Source: Monosiga brevicollis MX1
Lineage: Eukaryota; Opisthokonta; Choanoflagellata; Craspedida; Salpingoecidae
Direction: 5' to 3'
DNA: 64,000 nt
Assembly: GCF_000002865.3 (NCBI RefSeq)
Contig: NW_001865054.1
Span: 269,023 to 333,022, forward strand
Position numbers and translations under genes: made by a program
Notes under the pieces: model-generated
Database searches by the model: none
Told to the model about the DNA's origin: nothing
What the model saw: the letters and a program-made list of their open reading frames with translations, nothing else
In this document: one piece after another, positions 20,312 through 32,878 of the stretch
Layout of the letters: each line of letters opens with the position of its first letter
Position numbering within the stretch: position 1 is the stretch's first letter

Positions 20312-21394
20312 CCCGACGCGGCTGCCAAAGGCCTGCACTTAGGCAGCGACGGATTGCTGCTCGATACGAATCGAACGCTGGTAGCTTCATGTCCGGTATT
20401 TTCGCTGCCTCGTCCCACCTGAAGGCGGAAGACAAGCCAAGCATGAGTAGTGAAGAAGTTGTCAATCGAGCAGCTGCAGGATCAAGACCTAGAAATCCAG
20501 GGGCGTGGCGCAACTAACCGGCGCATCAGGCAGTATAGGGGGAAATCATCCTCAGCTTCGAAAGCACTGGCTTCAGACGCGGACATGGGACCGCCTTGGT
20601 GTTTCAGGGTAAACTTGCTGCCAGCAGAAAGATTTTCGTAGTAGTCTGCTTCCTTGAAGGTCAGGTAACGCTTGGCCTGTACATGGCCTTCCACTAAACG
20701 TGCTAGGCGCTCGGTAAATCCGAGCTGGCGCAGCATGCTCGCGCCCACTTGGTCGTGCTTGGCCAGAAAGATCTAGTGAAGATAACAATGAATTGAGACG
20801 TTGTTGTGTTTGTTGTGTTTTTTGTTGCAAGTGTGATAACAGGACACCGAGCCGGATGAGACTATAGATGCTTGCAGGTGGAGGTTTGCACATGACGCGA
20901 TCCTACCTTCTCATCGGCGCTGGTAAGTTTGGTAGCGTCCTTGGGCTTTGGGGCCAGCCAGCCAATGTCGTGCAGCAGGGCTGCAACGACGGTTTCTTCA
21001 TCCACTTGGGCCTGGACAGCTTGCTGGGCAGCTTGGAGTGCTGGTGACCAATCGGTCCCGCCGAGGAGCGAGTGAGGGTATGCAAAAAAAACAAAAAGAC
21101 AAGAAGAATCCCCTCCGTCCAGAGCAGGCCACCCCCATCGCATGGTGAGCACGCACCATGATCAATGAATGAAATGGCCAGATTGACGTCCTCATATCCA
21201 CGCCCAGCGTCACCTGGACCGTCCTCCTCGCCAACTGCGTGCACCAAGCCGAGTTTGACATGTGAATTGCAATCAACCAGCATCCATCCATCTCGACAAA
21301 GCTCACCAGTTGTGCCAGGAGAAGGCGGGTTGTCATCGTAGGCCCGTTGGTTATCCATGTAGAGTGCAATGACGCGATCGACCACTTGATCCAT
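20031..21394 (-). CDS. PhnZ-like HD-domain oxygenase
   Basis: PhnZ and TmpB are mixed-valence di-iron oxygenases of the HD superfamily that cleave C-P bonds of hydroxylated phosphonates. The supported start is MDQVVDRVIALYMDN at 21394. Later exons carry DEETVVAALLHDIGWLAPKP (about 21005-20930), HDQVGASMLRQLGF, LVEGHVQAKRYL, YYENLSAGSKFTL and HQGGPMSASE (20760-20570). RWDEAAKIPDMKLPAFDSY follows (about 20420-20370). These line up in order with PhnZ: HD pair, second His, GHVxAKRYL, QGGPM and WDExxK. The last exon follows TGGTAG, begins YDVNDLLTESDL and ends at TGA 20031. A (CA)n run at 20267-20308 lies in the preceding intron. Substrate is unknown. The 5' end could include a further exon upstream. 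Confidence 0.8.
20267..20308. repeat. (CA)n microsatellite in intron of HD-domain gene
   Basis: CA dinucleotide run of about 42 bases, immediately after the donor that ends the WDEAAK exon on the minus strand. Confidence 0.95.
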
Positions 21395-22073
21395 AGCGCC
21401 GATACCACTGCCCCCCGCTTCCCAACAGCCTGACACAGCCGCAACGATTCTGAGAGCACTCCAGCCCAAGCACAACACACACACGAAATAATGCTGACGT
21501 TGTTGTCTGACATTGAAAGCTGCCCGTTGTTACCAGATGAAACTCAAACTTGAGGGCTTGCGAGCTTTCCTTTTTCCCTTGTCGGCTTTGGTTGCTACCA
21601 AGTGTAAGTGGCTTCACTCGGTCACGCTCGCTGTCCTGTGAGCTGAGCGGTCGCTGGGCGGTCCCGTTGGCGACGGCGACGGTCGCGGCAGTGATGGCTT
21701 TGGAGCTGAAAGAGTGGAGATCGTGAATGCTGTCTCTTGATGTGGGGAGGTGCTTGCTGAGTGTGCATGGGTCAGGGGAATGCTGAGGAATCAGCGACGC
21801 GCACGCAGTGCACATACAATCCCACATGACACGCGACGTTCTCAGCGGCGTGGCGGCGCGGCGCTGATAAACGCCTCACCAGCAGATCCACAATTAGCAT
21901 AGCCAGCCAATGCAGCAATGGCGGTGCCTCGCTGTCCGCTTGTTGGAAATTCTGGACTGATGGTCTCTCTATGCCCCACTCTTGCGTGGGGTCATTGGTC
22001 TTTGTGCAGCGCGACGCTCTGACGACTCATCGGCTCCCTTGAACCTTGGTGCCTTGCCTGCTGTGGTCTCTAG
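21395..22073. other. Divergent intergenic region
   Basis: Lies between the supported start of the HD-domain gene and the first likely exon of the GGNBP2-like gene. It may contain unrecognised 5' exons of either gene, for example near 21700 (-) or the ATG at 21919 (+). None could be joined in frame with confidence. Confidence 0.4.
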
Positions 22074-25000
22074 GCCCGATTGGGATCACAACATCCCCGT
22101 TTCCCTTGATTTTGCGTGCTTCTGCCCGGACCCCGCCGAACAAACCTGCTATCACTGCAAGGCCGGGGCCTTGGTGCCCGTGTTTACCCCTGGTGCTGGA
22201 ATTGGGACACGTCCTTTGCTGCGTGGGATTGGCTCCCTGCATCCGCCTCTCCGAAAGGGGCGGGGCCGTCGTTGACGAGCAGCATACTTGCTTGGACTCG
22301 CTTTGTGCACTAGCTGCGTCCTCATTTAGAGCCATCGTGCCGCCATGGCATCCAAGCGGTCGGGCGGCTTTGTATTTACCCACGAAACATGCACTTGCGT
22401 GGCTTGCGACGGGTGCAGCTGCATCATTACCCGCTGCATCAGCGATGAAGACGTGAACAAGACGGACTTGCAGCCGGGCGAATGCTTTGTCGACGGTTTT
22501 GCCGACTGGAAGGTAGGCTCGAGCAGCTCGTTTGAGCACCACACAAAGGACCTCCGACCCTGCCTGACCCAACCCGCTACCACCTTCCCTCTGCGCCAGA
22601 TCGTTGCAGACGTTGGTCCGCTCAGCCATTCATCGCGCAGCCGGCCTCCGCAACGTTTTTTGGACGTGAGTTAACCTTGACTTCATGTAGCGGCCCCATG
22701 TACAGATTTGCGTGCCTACCGTGGGATGCTTGGGGCGCCCGAACCCGGAACTGACTTGGCATCCTCCGGGTGGTGGCTGACTGAATTGGGCTCTCTCGTT
22801 TCAACAGATGTGGCAGCGATTCATGTCCGAATCGTCGCACAATCGTGAGCTTCGCGTTAACAAGGAGCGCCTTCAGCACCACGTGGCACACCGCGTAGCC
22901 TGCATTGGCTGCCGCCGAGCCATCGACCACGTGTTCGACACCCTGTCCGAGTCGATTCACCAAACTTTACAGCCCCTGCACGTCAGCAACGATGGCTCCG
23001 TCTCCCTACATGCATCGATCGGCAACGACCCAGTGGAGGCTTTCATTCACTTGCATCCATTCAGGTACCCTTCGGCTGCCCAGCTTGGGCCGCCCGCACA
23101 CGCGTGCCGTTCTTTGCACCTGTAAACGTGTCGCGCACACAAACGCCGCCTCCTCAAGCCGAACGGGTCTGCTGTGCGTGCCGCTGTGCCGCTGTGCTTG
23201 ATAGAAATGTGACGACACAAACGTCCACCGCAGGCAAACGCTGTATTCTACATCGCGCGTCACCCCAAGCTGCCCTAGAGCGTTTGGACGAGGACGCCTG
23301 GCAAGAGTTGTACGTGCAAGCTTGATCATACACTTGTTACACAGCCTGCAATAATACATGTACATGGGCGCCTCGGTATGACGATATTACTCAATGCTCT
23401 ACATGTATGATGTTGCGCCCCTCAGGTGGGAAAAGGTGCCCGAGAAGGAGCGGGAGCTGATCATGGATTTTGATGACGAAGAAGTGGAGGAAGCTGCCCA
23501 GACGCACATGAAAAAATTTTGCCTACATTGCCGCCGCGAGGTATCATCCGGACCTAACTTACGCTCCTCGAAGACGTTTGGGCTCCCCTGGGATCGCTCT
23601 GCCTGGGATCGCTCTGACCTACCTTGCTTCTGGCCCCGCTCAGGTCGAGAAAGCTTGGGAGGTGCTCAAGCAGATGGAATGGTTTGATAGCAAGACCTAC
23701 TTACAAGACACTGGGTACGCTACTCGCCCCGTGTGGCGCGAGGGACACTACCAATATCCAGGCATATCTCACCTGTCTGCTCTCGTGGGCGCACGTGTAT
23801 GTGCCTCTCCCGGGCCTCGCTTGGTGTGCGCCGGCATGCGTCAATTCGTCATGTGATACTCAGCTATGACCCCATCATTTTCGAGGGCTTGTCCTACGAT
23901 AAGGAGGACCGCGTGCTGCAAGTTAGCTGCGACTCCACCTATCTCTGCGAAGTTATAGGTGTGTTCCCGGTCGAGGGCGCAGTGAGCCAGAACCTTCCAA
24001 CGTTGCTCGCCTTGTTCTGGCTCATCACCTTGTCCGGCTTCAGCCTTTGCGCGTAAGGACATCTCCGACCAGGAGCGCCACGCGGAGACACAGATCAAGG
24101 CCCAAACGGAGGTGGTCATGATTGTGGGTCATTTGGTTCGCAAGCGTGTCGGTCAACTGCAATGGGTATGTTTCCTGACGTGCTGGTGTCAAATGACTGA
24201 AACCGATGCAAACGCTCTGCATCAAGCTCATCCGTGTGGTTATCCCTCTTCATGGTGTGGCGTGCCTTAGCGACTGGCCATTGCGGAGCAACAACATAGT
24301 ATGGCCTATGCACTGGCAGCCTCAGCCTTGTGGGAGATGCTGGAGCAGGACATTGTTGAGCGAGAAGCAGAAGAAGCGGCGCGCTCCTTGCTACAGCTGG
24401 AAGAGATGGAGGAAGCCACAAAAAGCAAGAGCAAGAAGAAGAAAAAGAAGAAAAACAAGGCCAAAAATAACGACACTGAGGCACAAAACAATGCTTCCGC
24501 CAAAAACAATCAGCGCCCGGGGCAAGCAGCCGTCTCCAATCAACGCGCACCCTCGGCGGCCTCTGCATCCGCAGACGTAACCGGGGCAGCAGCTGCAACC
24601 AAGCCCGCGCCCGATACCAAGGCAGAGGCAGGATCTGCAAGCGCAGCCACCCAACCGACCGCAACTGAAGACGGCGCTGCACAGCCTTTGAACACCGCTT
24701 TGAACGCCCATACTGCCACACCAGATGCACCAGCCTCCACTGCGACACATTTAGCAACCGAGTCTCGCACGGAGCCAACCACAGACAATGCGCTGGATTG
24801 GAAACCACGCCTGCGTGAGACGCAGCTTAGCGAGCCCAAGTCTCTCCTTGATCTTGCAGCCGTGCTTGACGAGTTGGACACAGTCGAAGACGAGGATGAC
24901 GCTGAAATGGCAGATGAGGAGTTTGATTTGCTCAAATCCATGGGCTGGTCTGGTGACACTGACGTTGGTCTTCGAAAACCCTGACCCTTCTTTTTTGCGT

Positions 25001-25389
25001 ACACGCGTGCCATTCCCGCACAGTGCATCTTGCTCATGACTGTCCCCTTGCGATGTTGCACAGACGTCCGTGGACGATTCGTGTTTAGCCGATCTTAGTT
25101 TTGATACGCTCAAGGTACGTCTCCTGCAAGAGTGTCACTATCTTGGCCCGGGACAGAGGGCTTTTGGGTTGCTTTCTGTTGTTTGGATCCGAGTCTCCTG
25201 TCTTGGGTGATACGCCTTGTTTCTGGGAGGGAGGGACGCTATCTCACAGGTTGAATGATCTTTTCACGGCTTTTTTCTGCTCCCTCACAGGCGAAACAGC
25301 TTGATTTACGGCAACAGATCCGCGAACGATTCAACCAATTTGTTGAAAGTGAGCATGCCGCTATGGAGGCAGCAGCAACTGAGCAGTAA
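22074..25389 (+). CDS. GGNBP2: Gametogenetin-binding protein 2-like protein (5' end unresolved)
   Basis: Matches animal GGNBP2 in order. The exon at about 22808-23065 has VACIGCRRAIDHVFDTLSES, aligned with the GGNBP2 CVGCRR segment. The exon at about 23425-23540 has acidic DFDDEEVEE and KKFCLHCRREV, aligned with its FCTDCKNKV segment, and continues EKAWEVLKQM at 23645. SYDPIIFEGLSYD follows near 23870. An exon near 24280-24980 begins MAYALAASALWEML, then has a lysine-rich KKKKKKKNKAK run and a long Ala/Thr/Pro low-complexity linker. The last exons encode DTLKAKQLDLRQQIRERFNQF, like the GGNBP2 C-terminal helix, with stop TAA at 25387. Paired Cys motifs suggest metal binding. The 5' exons are uncertain: a segment with DHNIPVSLDF (22074 on) or a Cys-rich segment with CTCVACDGCSC (22345 on) may be included. 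Confidence 0.75.
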
Positions 25390-25723
25390 AGAGTCATAAC
25401 CTACTGTGTCTGTTATGAGAGCCAGGTCGAGCCGACACGACCCCCATCTTCCTTTCTTTCTTTTTTTTTTCTTTGGAGATTTGCTTGTTGGGAAAGATGC
25501 AGCTTGAAACCCGTGTTCGTTCCGGACAAGGATCTTTACATTTCTCGTTGCGTTGATGCCAGAACAAGGCCCGACAGCCCTGCTCTGCTCTCTTTTCCTT
25601 TTCAATCAACACTACAAATCTCGGGATCGTTGCTTGAGCCCACTGACACAATGATGAGCACATCAAAAAAAAAAAAACTCTTTTTCACGTTTTTTTTTTA
25701 CTTTGCATTTCATCGCCTCAACA
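25390..25723. other. Short intergenic spacer
   Basis: Lies between the GGNBP2-like stop and the SREK1IP1-like start. It has several T and A homopolymer runs (25447-25475 and 25665-25700) and no gene. Confidence 0.6.
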
Positions 25724-26781
<1,058 letters not shown>

Positions 26782-27031
26782 TTGCTTGGCTTGCCTGCTC
26801 GCCTGACCTCCCTCTGTAAACAATTCCATGTCAAAACGTGTGACCACTTCTGCTTTCATCGAGCCGAGGCAGTGGGGGAATATTTGTCTTCCGGAAAAGT
26901 GGAGCTGGGCGGATACAATTGAATCACAGTCGCTTGGCAGAGCCCACATGACAGACCCAAGGGTGGCCCGGTATTGATCATGTGCGAGGCTCGAGTCTAC
27001 ATCGAGCCGATGGCCGAGAACAGCTTTTGAA
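26782..27031. other. Convergent intergenic spacer
   Basis: Short 3'-to-3' region between the SREK1IP1-like gene and the YjbQ-like gene. Nothing recognised. Confidence 0.5.
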
Positions 27032-29217
27032 TCACAACATCATGAGCGCATCAATACGGATTGGACCTGGCGTCCCCGGCGGCGCTGACACGACCAGCTG
27101 CTGATTGTCACCGCCAAGGCAAAGCGTGCCCTCACACATGGGAATTGCTAGGGAGTGGCCCAGAATCGCGCCCGCCACGGCTTGGCTCTACAACAGCATT
27201 CCCCATCAGCATTGGGTGAATGTAGATGGGACAAGTGCGTCATGCCAGCCACAGATGATGGAGTCAAGACCTGTTTTCAGAACAAACCAACCTGAATGTT
27301 CAAATGTTCCGCAAAGTGGTGCAGGACATCATGCTCGGCTGCAGATGCGATGCAGAGGCCCACGCCAGGCGTATCAGCCTGCACGACAAGCAAGCCGGCC
27401 GTCGCTGCAGGTTGCTGGGCCTTGAGCTAACCGGCCACGCGGCGGTGAGAGGCACCCAAGGAACAAAATATAGATCTGTGAGCCAATTCTTGATGCAAAC
27501 AATGGCAGTGTCTCCACCAAGAAAAGCAACTTTACCTGATCCAGGAGCTGGGCCTCGATCTGGGTGGCCAAGCCGTGTTCATCAAGGTCAACTTTAATTG
27601 ACACGCGATGACTCTGCGAGGGTCAGAGATGTTGAGAGACGCGAAACTTAATCAGGTTCCACAAAGGCACATGAAAGCTCTTGTGGGCATTTCTGGGCCG
27701 CTTACCGAGGGCAGGCGCGTGCAGCTGATGCGGCGCTGATGACCACCACCCCAGCCACCGCTGTCACGGGGTTCAATCAAGTGCAAATGCCAAGCTTTCT
27801 GTGATTCAAAGACATTCGAGGACGTGACACAAAGTGAGGCAGGGCGACCAAGGCGGTGAAGTCTCCTCATCGGCCGATGTGAGGTACGCGGGCTGGACAT
27901 ACCGAGCTGAGGCGAAGAACATCAGTGCCGATGAGCGTTGACTTGACATGACCCGGCATATCATCAGGGCCCTCGTAGGTATGCTCAAAGTGTTCTGTCG
28001 AATGGGCACAGGAACGCGTCATCTGGCACTTGACAACATTGATTGGCATCGGGTCGATCCATCGCGAGAGCTCGCTTGAAGAGCACGAGAAAATACAAAG
28101 CCTGCAAGCTGATCTTACGCTGATTCCATGCAGCTGGTACAAGCTGATTCAGTTGAGCTTCCATGGCAGTGCCAAAATCACCAGTCTTGCTGGGGCCGAG
28201 TGCGATGGCCGCTGAGGTGTGCTTCGTGTGGTAAAGCATGGGCACTGCACATCCTCGAACACACTGCATTGAGCTGGGCGCAACGAGGCATGGCTGATTC
28301 GACCGTGCCGGCTGGGGACCAGCGATGCGTGGCCAAAGCTGTCAGAGCAGCACAAACCGTCGTCGGCGTCTGAACTGGGGACTGCATCGTCAACATCAAA
28401 TGTCCCACGCTCTGGTGCGCTGGTGGTCACCTAGAGAGGGGCGCATTCGGCTCATAAGAAGGGATGCCAGATGTTTCAGGAGGACATCAGGCCAGGTTGT
28501 GCAACGCACCAAGGTAGGTTTGTCCGAGGCCTTCACAGTGGTCAACAATAGCTCGCATTCAGCCACACCTGCCGCGTTCTCGATCAGTGTATGTGGCCAG
28601 GATAATGGCAGGGGTTGGAAGCACACCGTTCGGTCATAGGAGCATGTGCCTTTTTGTTTTCTTCCAACCAGGAACAAACCAGCAAAATTGCAAAGATAAA
28701 TGCCTTGCCAAGTCCCGAGATCTGGGCGCCCGCTGCGCATCGGCAGAGACAGAGTGGCGCCACTCAACAACCGCTGAGCTGCCACCTTTTGAGCACCAAA
28801 AGGCTGGGCTAACAGGCCCAAGGCAGTGGTCAAGTCGCTTTGGACCTGCTCGGCAAAAGCCGGTGTCAACAGCCGGTGTGAAGGCTCGGAGGCGGCACTC
28901 TGGAGCCCTTCAGCGTTCATCTAAAACAAGGACGAGGGCAGCTAGGAGCGCACGAGGAAAGTACCGTTGGGTCAGCATTTTCGTTGAGCGTGATGCCCAC
29001 GCCAGCCGTCAGCACTGCGACATGGAGCAGGCCGTGGTCGACGGCCGGTGCCTGTGGTGACGGGAACCAGTCAGGTCAGCGTCGTGGCCGGCCAGCTCGC
29101 CATATGAGAGCATCTGCACCGGTGCCTGCTCACCTTGGCCAGCACTTCCCGCGTCATGAGACGGCAACCAGCATGACTGGACAGCTTGAGAGTTGCACGA
29201 GCCTGCTGAACTGCCAT
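27032..29217 (-). CDS. Protein of three tandem YjbQ (UPF0047) domains
   Basis: YjbQ proteins are normally single domains of about 130-140 residues; bacterial members have weak thiamine-phosphate synthase activity. Here one spliced gene appears to hold three. Domain 1 (about 29217-28500): MAVQQARATLKLSS start, ITLNENADPT, LGTWQGIYLCNF and a LLLTTVKAS strand. Domain 2 (about 28260-27690): HTKHTSAAIALG, AMEAQLNQLVP, FEHTYEGPDDMPGHVKSTLIG and EPRDSGGWGGGHQRRI. Domain 3 (about 27615-27032): VSIKVDLDEHG, AGLLVVQADTPGVGLC, AGAILGHSLAIP and SAPPGTPGPIRIDALMML, stop TGA at 27034-27032. Only domain 2 keeps both the HTSA motif and DDMPxHxK; domains 1 and 3 have lost HTSA. All joins use GT-AG introns. 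Alternative: adjacent single-domain genes, but I saw no in-frame stop plus new ATG between domains. Confidence 0.72.
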
Positions 29218-29683
29218 GATGCAGCAAAGCTCAAGAGGATCACCCCCCCCCCGTTTGATGCAAATGACCGAGCCGGTGGTCGAAGAGTCAACAAATTTTC
29301 GTTCAACAAACTACCAGATTCAACTGTAGATCGAGCTTAAAAGCAGCAGTTTGAGTGTGAAATGTTTTCCTGGGGTGTGTGTCTCTCTCTTGCGCTCTCT
29401 GTCTCTCTCTCTGTCTCTCTCTGTCTCTCTCTGGGAATTAAAGTGGAGGCGAGATGGGAGCCGAATTGCTCGTGTCGCACCCTCAACGGCCGGGTTGACA
29501 TGAATTGAATGAGCAGTGAGTGCTGGAGATTGTCGCATGCTCAGCACGCGTGCAAGAATCAGTGCAGTCCCCTTTGGCTAGGGGCTTATGCCAGGTGCAA
29601 AACTCGTGCGTCGGCCATGGTTGGCAGGAGGGAGCCAGCAGCAGGACCTGAGTTGGCTGTTTTGCATGGCTTGATGCTTCAAG

Positions 29684-30934
29684 CTAAAACGAAAGCTGGG
29701 CTTGGATGTCCCAGAGCGAGTTGCTGGCTGCGCGCGTCAACTGGGTCGCCGGTTCCAAGGCACGAATGTGAGCAGGGTTGATCAAGATGATGAATCGGGC
29801 CTCATGAGTGGGTGCACCAGGGCAGGCATACCTTGCATAGTCGTGCAAGCTCTGCACGCTGTTGCACAATGCGTGCCTTCAAGGCTTGGGTCCGAGCTAC
29901 CACAACGGCTTTTGCGGCATCGAGCTATCAGGCATAGGCATGGCATGGTCAGAGTCCCCGGTATCGGGCGCCGCATGCCAGGCGAAGTTGGCGGCACCTG
30001 TGATTGTAGAATTGAATGACGTGTTTGCAACTCTAGCCGGTGCTGCCTGATGGCTTGAGCCACGGCACGTCTAGGCTCACACCAGTTGTGCACAACCATT
30101 GCCGTGACATGAGAAGTCGTGGAAACTGAGCATTTCATTCTGCACTCGCCGATTGCAGTGGGCAGGCTGCTCCGCCCAGATGGCCACAGACAGAGAGAGA
30201 GAGGGGGGTAGGGAAGAGGCACTCAAGCCGGAAACATGGCCAGCTCATACTCACTCATCATCTCTCGTATGCGTCGCCTTGGCTGAGAGGATTTGTAGTT
30301 CAGCCCTGTCACGCTCTAGGTCCTCGCGTAGACGCTAGACGAGCGGGTGTTTGGTGAGTTGGCATGGCATGACAGGGTTGTGGCGCAGGCCTGAGCATGA
30401 GGAGCAGCAGAGGGTGCAACACACGCTAAGAATCACGTCCACTTTGGGGTTGTGGTAGCCCCACCAGGGCGTTTGGTATTCAATCTGCAAAATCAAGTCA
30501 GACACATGCCGTCGGACACATGTCGTCGGACACATGCGATCAGACGAAGCGATGGTTGCAAACTCCTACGCAGGCCTGCGAAGCGCACCCGTTGTTCGTC
30601 TGCTCGTTCTTGCCAGTAGACAAGGTTTTGTCTAGCAACATGGAGTGCCAATCTATCGGAATCACCAACAGCCTCGGGCCGGGGTTGTCGACTGCCCCCC
30701 TCACCCTTGTTGGTCAACCCGAGTTGAGCGCGGAGCCGCCTCTGTTCGGCCTGGGCTGCATCAATCCTATATGGCCGGCATGTAGGTCAACCAGAGCCAA
30801 GAATCGTTAAGACGCCCCAGGCATGACGGCCCACCCACGGAGACCATCAGCCCTGATGCCAAGTCAACGCACCGTCGATACAGTTCCTCCACGGACAGAT
30901 CCCTGCCCGGGAGCCCCGTGCCATCCTCGTCCAT
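29684..30934 (-). CDS. Coiled-coil protein, function unknown
   Basis: Starts MDEDGTGLPGRDLSVEELYRR at 30934, followed by a GTGCG donor. Exon fragments with strong helical character follow: IDAAQAEQRRLRAQLGLTNK, RQNLVYWQERADEQRVRFAG, IEYQTPWWGYHNPK, RLREDLERDRAELQILSAKA, RVQNEMLSFHDFSC and AKAVVVARTQALKARIVQQR. The final exon has LEPATQLTRAASNSLWDIQA and a stop at 29684. Heptad-like spacing of Leu, Ala, Glu and Arg supports coiled coil. The WWGYHNPK segment is distinctive but I cannot place it. Splice sites are short and several joins remain approximate. It lies head-to-tail with the YjbQ gene and divergent from CREG. Confidence 0.5.
30495..30540. repeat. Short tandem repeat with GTCGGACACATG unit
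   Basis: Three imperfect copies of a 14-base unit containing (A/G)GACACATG lie in or next to an intron of the coiled-coil gene. Confidence 0.8.
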
Positions 30935-31489
30935 CGTGATCGTGCTGCTGCTCTTCTGTGCGTCGGTTTGTCAGATGTCAGATGTCAGATTTGTTTGTCA
31001 GATGAAAAGATGGAATGGAAACAGCCCCCTACTCTCGGGACCTAGCGCCCTTCATTCTTGTTGCTTCACCTTCTGAATACATGGCTTCATATTCATTTGT
31101 ATATATACTGCATCTTCTCGTATTTTTGCTTCTTCTTCCCACCGTCAACCTCATAATGTATAAAGCTTTGATTATTTTAAATTGCTGTTTTTCTCATGAT
31201 ATAGTACAATTACTAACCTGTAACCTTCATCATCTTCACCATCGTCGTCTTCTTCAACCTCGTGTTCTTCTAGAGGCGTGCCGTCGCTCATACCAGCAGC
31301 AGCAGCAACGCGCCGGTGTGCTCAGCAGGGACCACGTAGCAATCATCATTTTGTTTGGAGACGGCGAGATCGACTTGACGCTGCCTGTGTGACCTTGGTG
31401 TTATTGTTGGCCTCGCGCCGTTTGGAGGGATTTGTTCTGCTTGATTCTTGCCGTGAGAGCCATCCAGACATCACTTGACGCCCGCGATC
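30935..31489. other. Divergent promoter region, A/T-rich
   Basis: Lies between the start of the coiled-coil gene (-) and CREG (+). TCAGATG repeats occur at about 30970-31005. The stretch 31080-31210 is clearly more A/T-rich than its surroundings (for example TATATATACTG near 31100). No coding sequence recognised. Confidence 0.5.
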
Positions 31490-32633
31490 ATGGCACCTTC
31501 AAAGTCTGTTGGTGTTTTGGTGGGGCTCCTGCTCTTGGGCCTAGCTGTCTCTGCGCACGATGCCGGTGAGCCGCGTCGCCGACATCCAGCGGGGACAAAG
31601 CCGAATTTTGCACGTGCCGCTCACTGTCACCTTTGTGCGCCTGCTAGCGGCTGGTCCGCCGGATTATCAGGACAAGGTTGGGGTGGCGCGCTGGCTGGCG
31701 CATCAGGCCGTCGAGGGCGTCTTGGCCACCACTTCCACCGCTTTTCGTAAGTCCCGCGTTTGCCCATGCCACGGTCACATGTTTGGAATCTGCCGCGTCC
31801 ACCATCCGTGATCGTACGAACCACGGGATACAATGTATGGCGATAGCTGGCTATGCGTTTGGCAACACACAATCCTTCGCCGATGGCACGATCAAGAACA
31901 GCACCGGACACCTCTTCTTCTACGTCAGCAATCTCGATGCTTCGATCCAGGTTGGTTGAACGCTCAGAAGAGGAGACAGGAACGTGGACGCGCGCACGCA
32001 TGCGCGTCAGAGGGGCGGGGACCAAGAGACAGCATTTTCTTTGGGTGAGAGTGCTCTCTTCGAGCTGCTCGCGCATTCATGTTGATTGCTGCTGACCCAT
32101 GACAGGACATTTTGGTGGATCCTCGCTGCACCTTTACACTTAGTGAAGTGGAGACAAACTTTTGCAAACAAAATCACTATGACGCCGAGGATCCCCGCTG
32201 CGCCCGCCTCACCTTTGTGGGCACTTATCGGAACGTAGGTGCCCTGCCTATGGCACTGCCTCGTTGCTGCTGGACCACAGCCTCTGCTCATCTGCGGCAT
32301 CGTGGCATTGGCTCGCTTAGGTGACAAGTGCCGAGGAACCGCACGCCCAGGCAGCGTTGTTTGATCGCCATCCTGAGATGAAATCGTGGAACTCACAAGG
32401 CAGCTTCCACGACTTTCATTTCACGACCCTTGAGATCGAGCACATCTGGCTGGTGGACATGGTGGGTGCAGCAGCTCTCGTGTTCTTGTGTGCCCGTCGA
32501 TCCGCAGCTGTGCTGCGTCTGATTCTTTTGGCTCACCTTCCTGGCTTACTCTCAACTTCGTGTGCAGTTTGGTGGCGCTGCTGACGTCGATGTCAAGCAG
32601 TATTACGCCCGTAACAACGTGACTGCTTTGTAA
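31490..32633 (+). CDS. CREG1: CREG family secreted/lysosomal glycoprotein
   Basis: CREG proteins are secreted or lysosomal glycoproteins with a flavin-reductase-like split-barrel fold. Exon 1 (31490-31565) encodes the signal peptide MAPSKSVGVLVGLLLLGLA-VSAHDA and ends in phase 1. Exon 2 (31648-31746) gives AGPPDYQDKVGVARWLAHQ and LATTSTAF, the CREG ARWVAH and LATIST region. Exon 3 begins after GCGATAG with GYAFGNTQSFADG and LFFYVSNLDASIQ. Later exons carry TLSEVETNFCKQNHYD, DPRCARLTFVGT, DRHPEMKSWNSQGSFHDFHF and EIEHIWLVD. The last encodes FGGAADVDVKQYYARNNV with TAA at 32631. Order and spacing match animal CREG1 along the full length. Asn-X-Ser/Thr sites are present (KNST, NNVT). Confidence 0.9.
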
Positions 32634-32878
32634 ACGGAGAGGCAATTGTACCGCCATTCGGCCCATCCCCTCCGCATCTGTTTAAGCTGTCACTTCGATT
32701 CACATGTCAATCTCAAATCTGATCTGATGCCCAAAACCACAAAAAAAATAAAATAAAATCCGAATGAGATGTGCATGTAAAATAAAAACTCAAAGAGTCG
32801 TTGATCTTTTGTTTTGCGCAGTTTTTACTGTTGCAACACTGCAAGCGCGGCAAGCTTGAACTACGAGTACGACGAACG

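Noticed and set aside
22027-22629. 200-codon open frame on the minus strand
   Set aside because: It is antisense to the likely 5' part of the GGNBP2-like gene, has no recognisable motif and no splice continuity. GC-rich antisense frames are common here.
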